A DNA stretch of 64,000 nucleotides from Cephalotus follicularis (GCA_001972305.1 BDDD01001584.1:123503-187502), one strand, 5' to 3'; shown: positions 33,128-46,059, numbered from the stretch's first letter. Translations and numbers: made by a program. The notes: a model not told the origin generated them from the sequence alone.

Positions 33128-35945
33128 CTTACATTTCTTCTCCTAATCAGCCGGTCCATTGCTTCTTAATTCTCCAACATTCTATACTCATCCAAGGCTT
33201 ACAAAGGAAGTTAAAAAAATGGCATCTCCTTCTCCATTCTTGCATCCAACAAAACCTCTACCACCTAAAACTCAAGTCATGGCCATACAACCACTATGTC
33301 TCCTCTCTTCTTCAAGTCACAGCCCTACCATCCTTCCATTGGCCAGGCTTTATTACCTTAACATTTGCACCCTCCTCCACTAAAGATCAGGGTAGAATCA
33401 CCAAGCAGCCTCTCCTTTCATCCAACAACAACAACATCAATAACAACCACCATTGATAGGTCTACTATTCACTACACCAAGTAGTTGCCATTTACCTCCC
33501 AAGAACAAGTCATTTCTCACCAAGCTACCACCAATTTCAGCCCAAAGCAATCATGGCAACCCACCCATCAAGAGTAATTTCCTTTTCGATTATTTTAAGT
33601 TATATTCAAACAACTATAAATTTTGATTCCACATTGATATTTTGATATGTTATGATTTTATATGTCTAGTAATACTGTGTTGAATTTAAGCTAAATTTGT
33701 TTTGAGAATCTATGCCAATTTTAGGATTTAAATTTTTGGTTTAAAATTTTTGTTCACAATTTTCCAGCAACTTTTTAGTTCTGTATTTTGACCATATCTT
33801 CCGTTTTAACCGTTGTTTTGAGCTGAACTTGTTACATGTTAGTCCTCCATGAGTCTAGTTACTGTCCATAAAATTTCAATTAGATTGGATGAGCGAATTA
33901 TTATCAAATAATTTATTTTTGTGGCTGGGTCAAGCATAAAATTTCTGTTGCGGCAGATTTGTACCGTTTTGTTTCCTTTGCTATTTCTTGTTATCTAACC
34001 GTCAGATCAACTTCATTTCGAGACATAATGTTTTTATACATGTTTAGTTTATGTGTGCCAAAAATCACTTCACTAGAACGGTTGAATTGAGTTATTAGCT
34101 GATATCGACAACTTTAGCCGCCATGTCGCCGAAATGACGTTTTAGTCACTTTTCAGACCAAGAGTAGTTCGATGGACTTGAAATTTTAATGGTAGACCTT
34201 AGGATAGTTTTAAATATTACCTGTAAAGTTTCGTGCGAAATAAACTTGGTTTGGACTGAAAAGTGCGAAGTTACACGAAAATCGTTTTGAAACGGTGATT
34301 TTACAAAGGAGCTTGTAGCTATGCTTATCCGCTTGAATTGATTTTTGCACAAAAGACTCATAGATATGTTTATACAGCATTCCTGAATGTTTGGTGTAAA
34401 ATGGATATGATTTTGACCAAAAAGTCTCGTTTTTGTAGTTTTTACAGAAAAATAGTTCAAACCTTAGTTTTTCAAAGTAGCTCATAGCTCCGGTCATCAG
34501 TTTGACTATATTTTTTAGTGGTAGACTCTTGGGTAGGAATAAACACCTTTTAAAAAGTTTCATCTCTATTGGATCTTTAAAAATGGTAAAAAGGGTATTA
34601 ACTTTACTTTTGCACAGAACTCGTTTGGTAATGACTTTACAAAGGAGACTAAAGTTCAGCTTGTCGGTTTCACTCGAATTTTGAATGATAGACTACTATG
34701 ACATTTTATTTATGATCTGGAAGGTTTCACTTCGAAACAACATCTTCATGCATAAAGTAGCTTATATGTATATTCATGTAGAGTTAAGGATATGATCAAT
34801 GGTTGTGGGGCTTCCAGTCCATGACGGGGAATCCAAAAGTCGAGCTAGATTTTAGCATTCAGTAAGACGCACATCTTGTAGCTGATCCAGAGCATCGAGG
34901 GACTAGTCCACGGGGGTTATTAGTATTGATACAGTGAGTGAGACATTCCCTTCCTTTATTTTTATTGTCTTTGAGACTCTTGTTTCTATATGTGCCCTTG
35001 TGTTTGTTATTGATGATTTCATCAGGATTTGAATCCCACATGTCTTATGTTGAGTTTGTTATTGACTGACTCTGGGTGACTAGGTCACCTTCTTGCTTTT
35101 CTTTATGTATCAGTGATATCATGCCTTGTACTCTAATGCTGGTACTCTGTGATTTGTCACATATGATGTATAGCTTAGATCTCTTAGCCTGTGTGGTTGG
35201 GATGATGTCTAGATTAGATCCCGTAGCCTGTGTGGCTGGGATGGTGATTAGATTAGATCTCGTAGCCTGTGTGGCTGGGATGGCGATTAGATTAGATCCC
35301 GTAGCCTGTGTGGCTGTGATGGCAATTAGTTTAGATCCCGTAGCTTGTGTGGCTGGGATAGCGATTAGATTAGATCCTATAGCCTGTGTGGCTGGGATGA
35401 TGATTAGATTAGACTCGTAGCCTGTGTGGCTGGGATGATGCATGTGGATGATGATATGTAAGGATGACAGTGTGAGGATGATGATACAACAGAGTAGTAT
35501 TACCGTTATACATGTTAGAGACAGATGTGATAACAGAGTTAGGACAATATATAGTTGTATCGGCATCACCGGATATTATGTTTTTCTTATGGGCACATAA
35601 CTTGATTTATTATTCCTGATATTTTATCCTACCCTGATTTCATTATGATCTTGTTATACTTGGATAGTATTGTCTACAGTTATGCTGTTTCGTTCAGCGG
35701 ATGACTAGATGTTTACTTGAGCTGATAGTCCAGTTTTCAGTTATTGTATTTTCAGTTTCAGTATTGTATTGTTATCTTTCATTATCAAGCCTTGTTCATG
35801 ACTATGTTCTTTTCGTGGATTGATTCTTCTATATCGTGGTCTATATTTCTTTCAGCGCATCCAGTTGTTGGTATGGATGCAACAGGGAATGACTTATCCC
35901 AACTCACTTAGTCATTTGGACTAACCCCCTCACAGTCTTTCTTTG
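33128..35945 (+). repeat. Partial 2.8-kb copy of the 3.65-kb LTR, inverted
   Basis: Nearly the complement of about 27300-30060 of the solo LTR, in the plus direction, with clear divergence (several percent by eye). Neither LTR end is present. It lies between a minus-strand RT remnant and a plus-strand integrase remnant, so it is a recombination or deletion product rather than a clean insertion. Open frames such as 34502-34684 and 35076-35420 are mirrored in the solo LTR and are not genes. Confidence 0.8.
35165..35440. repeat. 39-bp minisatellite, inverted copy
   Basis: About seven units around GTAGCCTGTGTGGCTGGGAT; complement of the array at 27836-28045. Confidence 0.9.
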
Positions 35946-37290
35946 AGATTTCGGGGACAGGTATGTCTTCAGGATGATTATATGTTGAAGGGTGAGTTAC
36001 TGTATGAGGCTCATAAATCTCAGTACAGCATTCATCCTGGTAGCACAAAGATGTACCAAGACATGAAGAGGAATTACCGGTGGTCTGGCATGAAGCGCGA
36101 GATTGCCGAGTATGTTGCAAAGTGTTTGACTTGCCAGAGGGTTAAGGCCGAACACTAGAAACCAGCAGGACTGTTGCAGTCAATGCCAGTAGCAGAGTGG
36201 AAATGGGAACAAATCACGATGGACTTTGTTTCTAGATTTCCACTGACTAGACATCGTCATAATGCGGTGTGGGTTATTGTTGATAGACTCACCAAGTCAG
36301 CAAACTTTTTGCCTACACACGTCACTGATTCAGCGAGCAAGTTGGCTCGATTATATGTGAAGGAGACTGTGAGACTGCACGGTGTTTTGATGAGCATCAT
36401 TTGTGATAGGGATTCAATCTTGACTTCCAACTTCTGGTAGAGATTTCAGACAGCCTTCGGAATGAGATTGAATCTCAGTACTGCATTTCACCCTCAGACA
36501 GATGGACAGTCAGAGCATACCATCCAGACCTTGAAGGATATGCTCCGAGTATGTGTGATTGACTTCGCCGGTACTTGGGAGGACCATATATCATTAGTAG
36601 AGTATTCTTATAATAAAAGCTATCATTCGAGTATTGCTATGGCACCATACGAGGCACTGTATGGGAGGAAGTGTAGATCACCCATCTGTTGGGACGAGGG
36701 TTGGTGAGCGACCATTGCTTGGGTCAGATTTGGTGGAAGAGAATTTGGAGAAAGTCAAGTTCATCAAGGAGAAGCTACTTGCAGCTCAGAGTCAGCAGAA
36801 GAGCTATGTCGACAGTGTGAAGAGAAGGCCTTTGACCTTCGATGTTGGAGATCACGTGTTTTTGAAAGTATCTCCGTGGAAAGGGGTGCAAAGATTCGGG
36901 AAGAAAGGGAAATTAGCACCACGCTACATTGGTCCCTTTGAGATTCTGGAGAGAGTTGGGGAGGTAGCTTATCAGCTGGCCTTGCCTACTACCTTGTCAA
37001 GCGTACATGATATCTTCCATGTATCGATGTTACGAGGTTATATCTGAGATCCATCACATGTCCTGGATTATGACTCGATTATGGTGAGGGATGATCTTTC
37101 TTGCGAGGAGTCACCCATGAGGATCCTGGATTGGAAGACACAAGTATTAAGGAACCGAACCATTTCGATGGTAAAGGTTCAATGGCAGTTTCATCGTCTG
37201 GATGAGGCGACTTGGGAATGAGAAGAAGATATTCAAGAGAGTTATCCTCACTTATTCTAGAAATGTTAAAATTCGAGGACGAATTCTTTG
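35946..37290 (+). pseudogene. Integrase and chromodomain fossil, plus strand
   Basis: Parts in order: integrase zinc-binding region ([11 protein letters not shown]...[11 protein letters not shown]), catalytic core ([40 protein letters not shown], then the APYEALYGRKCRSPICW region), C-terminal GDHVFLKVSPWKGVQRFGKK, LSSVHDIFHVSMLRGYI, and a chromodomain-like end (MVKVQWQFHRLDEATWE, about 37170-37215). It belongs to the Tekay-like chromoviruses. It is broken with about five breaks. It lies just before a polypurine tract and the LTR at 37304. Confidence 0.85.
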
Positions 37291-37303
37291 AAGGCGGGGG
37301 AAT
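37291..37303 (+). other. Polypurine tract
   Basis: AAGGCGGGGGAAT directly precedes TGTAACACCC at 37304, after the common ATTCGAGGACGAATTC block. Confidence 0.75.
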
Positions 37304-37808
37304 TGTAACACCCAGAAATTCTATTAAATGTACTGTTGTAATTTTTGATGTAATTTTATCTTGAATTAATAAAAAGATGAATTTCCTGGCTGATGTCTTG
37401 AATTTAAATCTAACTTAAAGCATTTAGAAGTGTGAGGTACGCTTAGGCAGTTGACTGGTATGATGAACCAGCCGACTGGGAGACTATTTAATGGAACAGT
37501 CGACTGGCGTGAGGAACTAGTCGACTGGTGGGCTGTCGAGCCACATGGTGACAAACTTCCAAGAGGACAACCGACTGCCAGGGAAGAACATCCGGCTGGA
37601 TTATGGTCTGTTTTGTGACATGTGGCGAGATCACATGCAAAACTGACAAGGGAAGGGCATCTTCAGGCGCCATCACATGCAATAAAACGTGTTGGGCATG
37701 CACCACAACTCGGGAACCTGCAAGGACTGAGGGGGAGAAAAAGAGTGACAAGTGTGTGAGCATGCAAGTGACAGTGGGAGAGAATAGCCATTAGTGCCAT
37801 GCAAACAG
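37304..37808 (+). repeat. 3' LTR, left part, with CAGTCGACTG array
   Basis: TGTAACACCCAGAAATTC start after the polypurine tract. About six CAGTCGACTG/CAGCCGACTG motifs lie at 37445-37610. It is split at 37808 by the 24.4-kb minus-strand element and resumes at 62230. The layout matches 1698-2812. Confidence 0.75.
37804..37808. repeat. Target-site duplication AACAG, left copy
   Basis: AACAG before TGTCACACCCG at 37809; AACGG at 62225-62229 after the other end. One of five bases differs, consistent with later mutation. Confidence 0.6.
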
Positions 37809-38240
37809 TGTCACACCCGTCCCAACCGAGACAGATGTGAGAATCACGTGACAAGCCTCCTTTCCGAAACCTCCACGTGATAACTTAAAAACTTGTTTTG
37901 AAACTTCTTAAAAACCATCATAAAGTTGATCTTTTTAAAAAAAAACTTGAAAATTTTTCTAACTCTTAAATTTTTACGAAATTCGGGCATGTGGTATCCG
38001 TTTATCGGACTATGCCCCCTGTAAAGAAAAACACATTTTATAAACGGGCTCAGCCCTCAGTAAAACGCACTCCCGAAGGAGGAATCAACAGTTTAAACTA
38101 ATAAACATGCATGGGTTGGGCTCTGCCTCAACCATATCAGCAAGTATGAATCATAAATATATTGGGCGCTGCCCATTCAAAACAAAACCATAAGGGAAAA
38201 CGTTTATTTAAAAACATAAATAATGCATAATTAAAATGCT

Positions 38241-38245
38241 GATGT
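38241..38245. repeat. Target-site duplication GATGT, left copy
   Basis: GATGT before TGTAGTGCCCCG at 38246 and again at 41406-41410 after GGCGTGACA. The uninterrupted site is seen at about 47764-47775 in the other LTR of the host element. Confidence 0.85.
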
Positions 38246-38258
38246 TGTAGTGCCCCGA

Positions 38259-38293
<35 letters not shown>

Positions 38294-38309
38294 AAAAAAA
38301 AAGAAAAGA

Positions 38310-38331
38310 GCCTGGCGTTAAAACGCCAGGC
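38310..38331. other. GC-rich hairpin in solo LTR
   Basis: GCCTGGCGTT-AA-AACGCCAGGC is a perfect ten-base-pair inverted repeat with a two-base centre, between a GA run and a GAGAGAG leader. Hairpins of related sequence lie at 46060-46098 and 62048-62085 in other LTRs. Confidence 0.8.
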
Positions 38332-39596
38332 ACTTTAATGCGTCAAGAGAGTGAGACGCGAGAGAGAGAGATGGGAGAGAGAACCAGAGAGCGGGAAAGA
38401 GATGGCGTCGGGAGAAGACGACGCCAGACGAAGGCGCCGAACAGGGAGATGGCGCGCGCAGGTCCTTCTCCAGCCGCCGGTAACCCCCTACCCCTCTTCT
38501 TCTCTTTGCTTTCTTTTCTCTGTCGCCCGATGCCTTGCCACAATCGTGCGTTCCACCACCGGAAACCGTCACGGGTAGAGCAGGTTTTGGTCGTGATGAC
38601 TAGCTCTTCCCCTTTTGGTGGCTGTTGAGGCGTTGTTCGGCCGAAAACGGCCAGGAATGGTTGACTGAGTTAACCCAGTGAGCTTGACTCGCTGCCTGCT
38701 ATGACCGTCGGTTCCTTGTCTAGTCTCGGCGAGTTTAAGGCGGGAATGTGTTAATCTGATGATTGTGTGATGTTTTTGGGTGGTGGCCGAAGCTGTTGAA
38801 CGTCTGGAGAGTCAACTCAGTGATTTGACTCACTGCCAGCTGTGATTGTGCGATTCACGGGGAGTCACGGTTACTAGTGTGTAGACTGGCTAATTTAGAA
38901 CCTGTTTATGGCGTGGCTGGAGTTTTGATGTGTTGGCCGGAATTTGGCAGGAACTCCGGTGACGACAACGTGTATTTGCTACATGTGTGTAAGTTGTAAC
39001 GGAATGTGTGATGGTTATTACAGTGATGCAAGGAGAGAGAGAACTCTGTTGACAAAAGAAGTGATGTGCTCGTGATCGCGAGTGAAGCTTAGAGGAGGAG
39101 GCAGTTCGTCAATTCTGCTGCAAGCCCTCCCAACTCGCAAGCTCAATTGGTAACAGGTAGGTATACATATGTTCCGATGGTACGTGCTCCAGATGAATGT
39201 AGACTTGATCCCGTTCGTAGACGCCTGTATGGGATGGTACTATACGAATGGTAGATCTCTAGAGTACGGTTACACTATTTTACTTGCATTCATGCATTTG
39301 AACGTATTGTATGGATTGATATGCTGTGCATTGATGATTGATTGTTATGGTTATGCATGATTACTGATTACATGGTTTAATGAACCGTATACGGGTATAA
39401 TGGACTAAATGGAGAATTGAGAGAAGTTGAGCTTCTGCCTTCTCTCAATTCAAGGGTTATGATATTGGAAATGGTTTATGGGTTATGGCTATTGTATGTA
39501 TTGATCGATTGTATTGTAGACTAATGAGATAACCCATTCATGACCCTCATATCTGTCATGAAGGTCATGAATGTTAGACCACATCATATAATGTTT

Positions 39597-39703
39597 ATCC
39601 CACATCGTGGGAGGACCGATATGGATAATGTTACCCCACATAGTGGGAGGATCGATATGGATAGTTCTTGCCCCACATCGTGGAAGGACAGATATGGATT
39701 GTA
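39597..39703. repeat. Short tandem repeat, about 37 bp unit
   Basis: Three units of CCCCACATCGTGGGAGGAC followed by GATATGGATA. Each contains the small inverted repeat CCCACATCGTGGG. Confidence 0.75.
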
Positions 39704-39965
39704 TGGTATGCATGGACCTATGGTATGCACGGTGTGGTCAGTGTTATCTCAACCCTATTCTTCTACGACACAAAGAGTTCGTAGATAATGGAATGGACCT
39801 TATGGATTGCTACCAAAAGTATCGTTATCGAATCGTATCATATCGTTATTGTATCCCATCATTATCGTATCGTTGTGGATCGTATCGATATTGTATCATC
39901 ATGAATCATATTGTTATAGAATCGTATCGTATCATTATCGTATCACTTCGTTATAGATCGTATCG

Positions 39966-40172
39966 GTATCGTTATCGGACCAGGAGCTTCGAGAACTGGG
40001 TAATTATATCGTTATCGGACTAGGACCTTTGGGAACTAGTATATCGAACCAGGACCTTTGGGAACTGGGTAATCATATTGTTATCGGACCAGGACCTTCG
40101 GGAGCTGGGTAACCGTATCGTTATTGGACCATGACCTTTGGGAACTGGGTAATCGTATCGTATCGTTATGAA
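39966..40172. repeat. Tandem repeat, about 45 bp unit
   Basis: Five units of GTTATCGGACCAGGACCTTT and GGGAACTGGGTAATCGTATC, with one shortened unit near 40030-40070. Upstream, 39820-39965 is built from TATCGTTATCG-like words. Confidence 0.8.
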
Positions 40173-41405
40173 TCGAATCATCATGGATTGTAAACGGTTA
40201 TGGACCGTTATCGAGTATGGACTATAAATGGATGTGAATTGTAAACGGATATGGACCATAAACGGTTATGGTTATCGAGGGTAACGGTTATTGCTATGGA
40301 TGGATACGATATGGTTATGAACCATATCGTTATGGATTGCGATGGTCCTGATTGTTATGGTATGGCTATGATATGGTTATGGTATGGCCATGGTATGGTT
40401 CTCGTATGGCTATGGTATGTATCCCTAGATTGTTGTTGATCCCATTCTTATACGCCGGTATGGGACGGTTGTATACGAATGGTAGATCACTAGCGTATGT
40501 GAATCTAGGGGAACGGTTGTAATGGGCTAGAACCTTTGGGGTCTGGCATTGGCCTATTAAAGAGTGATGATTGATTTGATCCCGTTCCTATACGCCGGTA
40601 TGGGACGGTCGTACATGAATGGTGGATCGCATGTTCTATTGATCTCTAGGTTATGGTGCATGACCTTTATATTATGAGCTACATTGCTATGAATTGGCAT
40701 TCATACATCTCTTGTCATGCATATATCTCACATATTGTACACATATCTGCTGCACTTCTATATGTTCATTGCATATGTATATCCTACACAACCTTCGGGT
40801 TGCTGACCCATTGCATTGTATTGTAATGTAATGGGTCAGGTACAGGTCCAGGTGGCGTGCAGCAATGATCAGCCGGGCTAAATCGCAGAGTAAGGATCTA
40901 AATCTCCTCTGACCTACTTTGTATAAATGTGATATTGTAAAAGGACAAATATTGAAATATGGATGCATTTATGGTTATTGTATAAGAGACAAATCTAAAG
41001 ATGAAATAGAGATATGTTTTATTTTTGTATTTGACCTGCCGGCTTGTGGCAGTGCTTGTTTTATATGTGTGTTGATGTAAAGGACATGGAAGGGTCCATA
41101 CATTGTGTTATGCTGTTGTTTCCTCCTTCGGGAGTGTGGTTGTTGCGGGCTGAGCCCATATATAAATTGAGTTTTTCTTTACAGGGGGTTTAGTCCGATA
41201 AACGAATACTTCATGCTGAAATTTCGGGAGATTTTAAGAGTTAGCTTTTATTTCAATTGATTGTTCCGCTGATGTGATATGCCGATTTAAAGATTTATAT
41301 GTATAGCACTTTGCAATATGATGAATATAATGATGAAATGACTGAATGGAAGGTATCTCACGCATCGAATCGTGGGGGTTTACCCTCGCGGTTTGAGGCG
41401 TGACA

Positions 41406-41410
41406 GATGT
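41406..41410. repeat. Target-site duplication GATGT, right copy
   Basis: Identical to 38241-38245. Confidence 0.85.
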
Positions 41411-41899
41411 AGTCAAACTATGCATGTGTTGAAAACCCTGGTAGCATGCCCTGCCCTCGTGGTCCATCCACTATTGAATCCCACTTAACAACTGATCACC
41501 ATCATCTGAAATAGAAAACTGGAAGGGGTTTAGTCTGAACGACTAAGCGAGTTGCGACAAGTCATTCCCTGTTACATCCATGAATAATAGGATGTGCTGA
41601 AAGAAAATGATATAACAATGATCAAGAATATAGAAAGCAATAATTAAGACGGAACTAATCAACAAGACTTCAATAAAAGCAACTCAACAATGAAAGCTAC
41701 AGAACAAATCTCAAACTAAAACTAGTACTACACGAGTACAATAGAGTCACAATAAGAACATAGTGCAAATCAATATCAAGAATTACGAATATGATCAGAA
41801 ATCAGAAAACAAGAAATGTGCCCATATGATATAATAACCAGAATACCGACTCATCGATACTGTCTGAGATACTGACACAACTATAATATATGGGATGTT

Positions 41900-42240
41900 G
41901 ACATAACTGTGCGATCTAGGATGCAAACACGACTGTTCTATATGAATGCTGACACAACCGTACTATCTGGAATATAAACACAACTATGATATCTAAATGC
42001 TGGCACAACTGTGCTATCTGGAATACTGACACAACTGCACTAGCTGGAATACTGACACAACCATGCGATCTGGGACACTGGCACAACTGTGCTATCTGGG
42101 ATACAAACACAACTATGCTATCTGGGATACTGGCACAACTGTGCTATCTGGGATACTGGCATAACTACGCTATCTGGGATACTGGCACAACTGTGCTATC
42201 TGGGATACTGGCATAACTGTGCTATCTGGGATACTGGATG
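41900..42240. repeat. 26-bp minisatellite in LARD-like LTR
   Basis: Units of 26 bp such as GGCACAACTGTGCTATCTGG followed by GATACT; regular in 42080-42235 and degenerate to the left. The same array recurs at 43506-43635 and 48240-48630 in the related LTR copies with different unit numbers. Because 26 is not a multiple of three it yields chance open frames in all frames. Confidence 0.85.
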
Positions 42241-42649
42241 CTGGTACAGCTATGCTGTCATCAACATATATCCGTCAATTCCATATATCCGTCAATTCCC
42301 ATCTGGCCATATCTAATGGAAAATCCATCAATTCCCATCTGGCCATATCTAATGGCAATACTGAATCTGGTTACAGCAATACTATCTGATCCATAGGATA
42401 CATGACTGTACATATCCCGCATACAACGGTGCAGAGTGCCTGAGGATAAATCTGGTGCATGAACTAGTGCACAATATCTAAATTTGGTGTACAATATCCA
42501 GTGCACAAAATCTAGTACACCATCACTGGTGGACAATATCTGGTACACCATCACTGGTGCACAATATCTGGTACACTATAATTGGTGCACAATATCTGAA
42601 ACTGGGACCAAGGGGTAGGCGATAGAGCAGCTCTGCTGCACTCACACTC
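42056..42649. repeat. Near-duplicate segment, left of gap
   Basis: This 594-bp stretch matches 43506-44045, with about 5% differences by eye and one fewer minisatellite block in the right copy. The two lie on either side of the N gap. Confidence 0.85.
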
Positions 42650-43505
42650 NNNNNNNNNNNNNNNNNNNNNNNNNNNNNNNNNNNNNNNNNNNNNNNNNNN
42701 NNNNNNNNNNNNNNNNNNNNNNNNNNNNNNNNNNNNNNNNNNNNNNNNNNNNNNNNNNNNNNNNNNNNNNNNNNNNNNNNNNNNNNNNNNNNNNNNNNNN
42801 NNNNNNNNNNNNNNNNNNNNNNNNNNNNNNNNNNNNNNNNNNNNNNNNNNNNNNNNNNNNNNNNNNNNNNNNNNNNNNNNNNNNNNNNNNNNNNNNNNNN
42901 NNNNNNNNNNNNNNNNNNNNNNNNNNNNNNNNNNNNNNNNNNNNNNNNNNNNNNNNNNNNNNNNNNNNNNNNNNNNNNNNNNNNNNNNNNNNNNNNNNNN
43001 NNNNNNNNNNNNNNNNNNNNNNNNNNNNNNNNNNNNNNNNNNNNNNNNNNNNNNNNNNNNNNNNNNNNNNNNNNNNNNNNNNNNNNNNNNNNNNNNNNNN
43101 NNNNNNNNNNNNNNNNNNNNNNNNNNNNNNNNNNNNNNNNNNNNNNNNNNNNNNNNNNNNNNNNNNNNNNNNNNNNNNNNNNNNNNNNNNNNNNNNNNNN
43201 NNNNNNNNNNNNNNNNNNNNNNNNNNNNNNNNNNNNNNNNNNNNNNNNNNNNNNNNNNNNNNNNNNNNNNNNNNNNNNNNNNNNNNNNNNNNNNNNNNNN
43301 NNNNNNNNNNNNNNNNNNNNNNNNNNNNNNNNNNNNNNNNNNNNNNNNNNNNNNNNNNNNNNNNNNNNNNNNNNNNNNNNNNNNNNNNNNNNNNNNNNNN
43401 NNNNNNNNNNNNNNNNNNNNNNNNNNNNNNNNNNNNNNNNNNNNNNNNNNNNNNNNNNNNNNNNNNNNNNNNNNNNNNNNNNNNNNNNNNNNNNNNNNNN
43501 NNNNN
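42650..43505. other. Assembly gap, 856 N
   Basis: Unknown bases only. Open frames reported across it are meaningless. The flanks are near duplicates of each other. Confidence 1.
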
Positions 43506-44045
43506 CACAACCATGCGATCTGGGACACTGGCACAACTGTGCTATCTGGGATACAAACACAACTATGCTATCTGGGATACTGGCACAACTGTGCTATCTG
43601 GGATACTGGCATAACTGTGCTATCTGGGATACTGGATGCTGGTACAGCTATGCTGTCATCAACATATATCCGTCAATTCCATATATCCGTCAATTCCCAT
43701 CTGGCCATATCTAATGGAAAATCCATCAATTCCCATCTGGCCATATCTAATGGCAATACTGAATCTGGCTGCAGCAATACTATCTGATCCATAGGCTACA
43801 AGACTGTACATATCCCTCATACACCGGTGCAGGGTGCCTAAGGATAAATCTGGTGCACAAACTGGTGCACAATATCTGAATTTGATGTACAATATCCAGT
43901 GCACAAAATCTGGTACACCATCACTAGTGTACAAAATCTGGTACACCATCACTGGTGCACAAAATCTTGTACACCATCACTGGTGCACAAAATCTGAAAC
44001 TGGGTCCAAGGCGTAGGCGACAGAGCAGCTCTGCTGCACTCGCAC
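43506..44045. repeat. Near-duplicate segment, right of gap
   Basis: Begins CACAACCATGCGATCTGG, which matches 42056 onward, and continues beyond the gap edge into normal LTR sequence at 44046. Confidence 0.85.
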
Positions 44046-46059
44046 TTAGCATACCATCATAGAGAATAGTATGCTATAGATCCAGGTATAGAACCCGGGG
44101 GCAGATCCCACATAACACCCCATCATAGACCAATGGGCCTGCTAAGGAGAGTTGAGCGTCGAATGTACACCTCACCCTGGACCAATAGCTGATCTGGCAT
44201 ATCACTGGTACCAGCATCAGAGTACAAATACAATATCACAAACCGCAATGATAGGTAAATTGGAAGGTGACCTAGTCACCCAGAGCTAGAGCCCTCGTAT
44301 GCTTGGAACTATATCTCAATCACATGACATGCTAAACATTAAACATACGGGATACAAATCCCAACCGAGTCATGATATAAAACAGACAACGATTACAATA
44401 TCACAAACACAACGTTACGTAATACAGGAGGGTGATTTAGTCACAAAGAATTTGACTCATAAGAATCAATAAACATGCTCAACATAAGACATGTGGGGAT
44501 TCAAATCCCGCTCAAGTAATCAATGACTATTCGATTCAAGAAATATGCTTAACAAAGGACATACGGGCATACAAATCCCGACCGAATCATAATATAAATA
44601 GACAACGGGGCACATGCAATAAACAAGAATCTCAAAGTAAAGCAAAGGAAGGGAATGTCCCACTCACTGTATCAATGTTCAATAACCCCCCGCAAACTAG
44701 CCCCTCGATACTCTGGATCATCCACAGGATCCACATCTCGCCGGATGCTGAAAACTAGTTCGGCTATCAAATTCAACATCATAGACTAGAAGCTCCACTA
44801 TCATCGATGAAATCCTTAACTCTGCATAAACAATACATATCAATTACTTCCTACACATACGCGGCTAACGCTGTGAGTCACCGGTGCATTGGCCAGATTT
44901 CGGCTACCACATCGAAGCTCCGGCCACAACGTCAACAACCTCTAAAACAACTTATCTACACATTACGGCCAAACTTATACTACCTTAGAAAAATTTAAAC
45001 TTATTCACCATCTACCATCCTTATCCTCTCAAAACATCATGTTTAACAATAAACACCATTAAGGCCGAAACTTACAAACATTAAAAGGATGATTCTACCC
45101 TAGTATTTCCATCTTCTTATCCATGTGCTTTATATTATTCTTTAACCGTTCATTTAAAACCTCAGACAACATAAGTTTCTTTTTCCTTCATGGAAACCGA
45201 AAATTCAAAGGTTAGAAGTGGTAATCAATCCCTCCAATTCCATTTACTGGCACTTTAGTTATCCTCACAAATATATATATACATATATAAATTCTCCTTA
45301 CTCCATAATTTATTTCTTAAAATAATTACAACACCAATTCCCCTTCATCCCTAGTAACCTGAAATTAAAGTGGAATAAATTGGAAATTACCCATACTACC
45401 CCACTTAAATTTACTGTTGTATCAGCACCTTGAAGCCGATATTTTTTTTTTTGAGAAATAGAAAGAGTAATTAGCCAATACCATTTATCCACAATATGGA
45501 TATTCATACAAACCATTTCAGACAGTTCATGTAACCATTCAAAATGAAATTCAATACATATGTATATAATATTGTTGCAGTTAACAGCAGCTTGCAAATT
45601 GGAGAGCCTGCAAACTGGGAAGACTTGCAGGAGCGTCGTCGAGCTCCTGCTTCCTTTAGCTTCTTCATAATCCGCCACTAGCACAGTGACAGCTCACTCA
45701 AGCGCCACCGAGCTTTCATCAATGGCAACTACGGCGGTGGGAAGAGTGTCACCGAAATGGAAGCTTCAAGCTCCGGCGTTGGCGGAGAAGGATGAGGACA
45801 GTGAGGAAGAGGTAGAGCGACGCTCGTCCATGAACGCCAGCAGAGGCTAGCACCGGCTCGTCCCCTCTCTCTCTCTCGGCTCCGGTCTTCTTCTTCCTCC
45901 CGCTACCTCTCTTCTCTTTCTCTTTTTCTCTTCTCTTTTATTCCTTCTCCTTTCCCCATTTTTTCCTTCTTCTCCCATGTTCTCTGCCTCTTTTGCTTCA
46001 ACCATGGCGCGAGTGCCATGCGCCAGAGCCTTGTCTCTTTTTGTTTTATGATGGTGTTT

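Larger units (their letters stand above)
39205..40635. repeat. Three dispersed 55-bp repeats (GATCCCGTTC..GGTAGATC)
   Basis: GATCCCGTTC followed by TACGCCGGTATGGGACGG and GAATGGTAGATC, at about 39206-39260, 40438-40495 and 40576-40630. They lie in the same direction in the solo LTR, and the last two are about 140 bp apart. Their function is unknown. Confidence 0.75.
38246..41405 (+). mobile_element. Solo LTR, 3.16 kb
   Basis: TGTAGTGCCCCG...GGCGTGACA with GATGT duplication and no internal region. In order it has a TA then GA run (38258-38292), a perfect GC hairpin (38310-38331), a GAGA-rich leader, a CCAGCCGCCGGTAA donor-like site (GT at 38480), several tandem repeats (39200-40640), and near the end TTTCTTTACAGGGGG and AGTCCGATAAACG blocks shared with the long-LTR family. 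The open frames in it carry no known domain. Confidence 0.85.

Noticed and set aside
42523-43560. Long open frames on the minus strand
   Set aside because: They consist of the N gap; no information.
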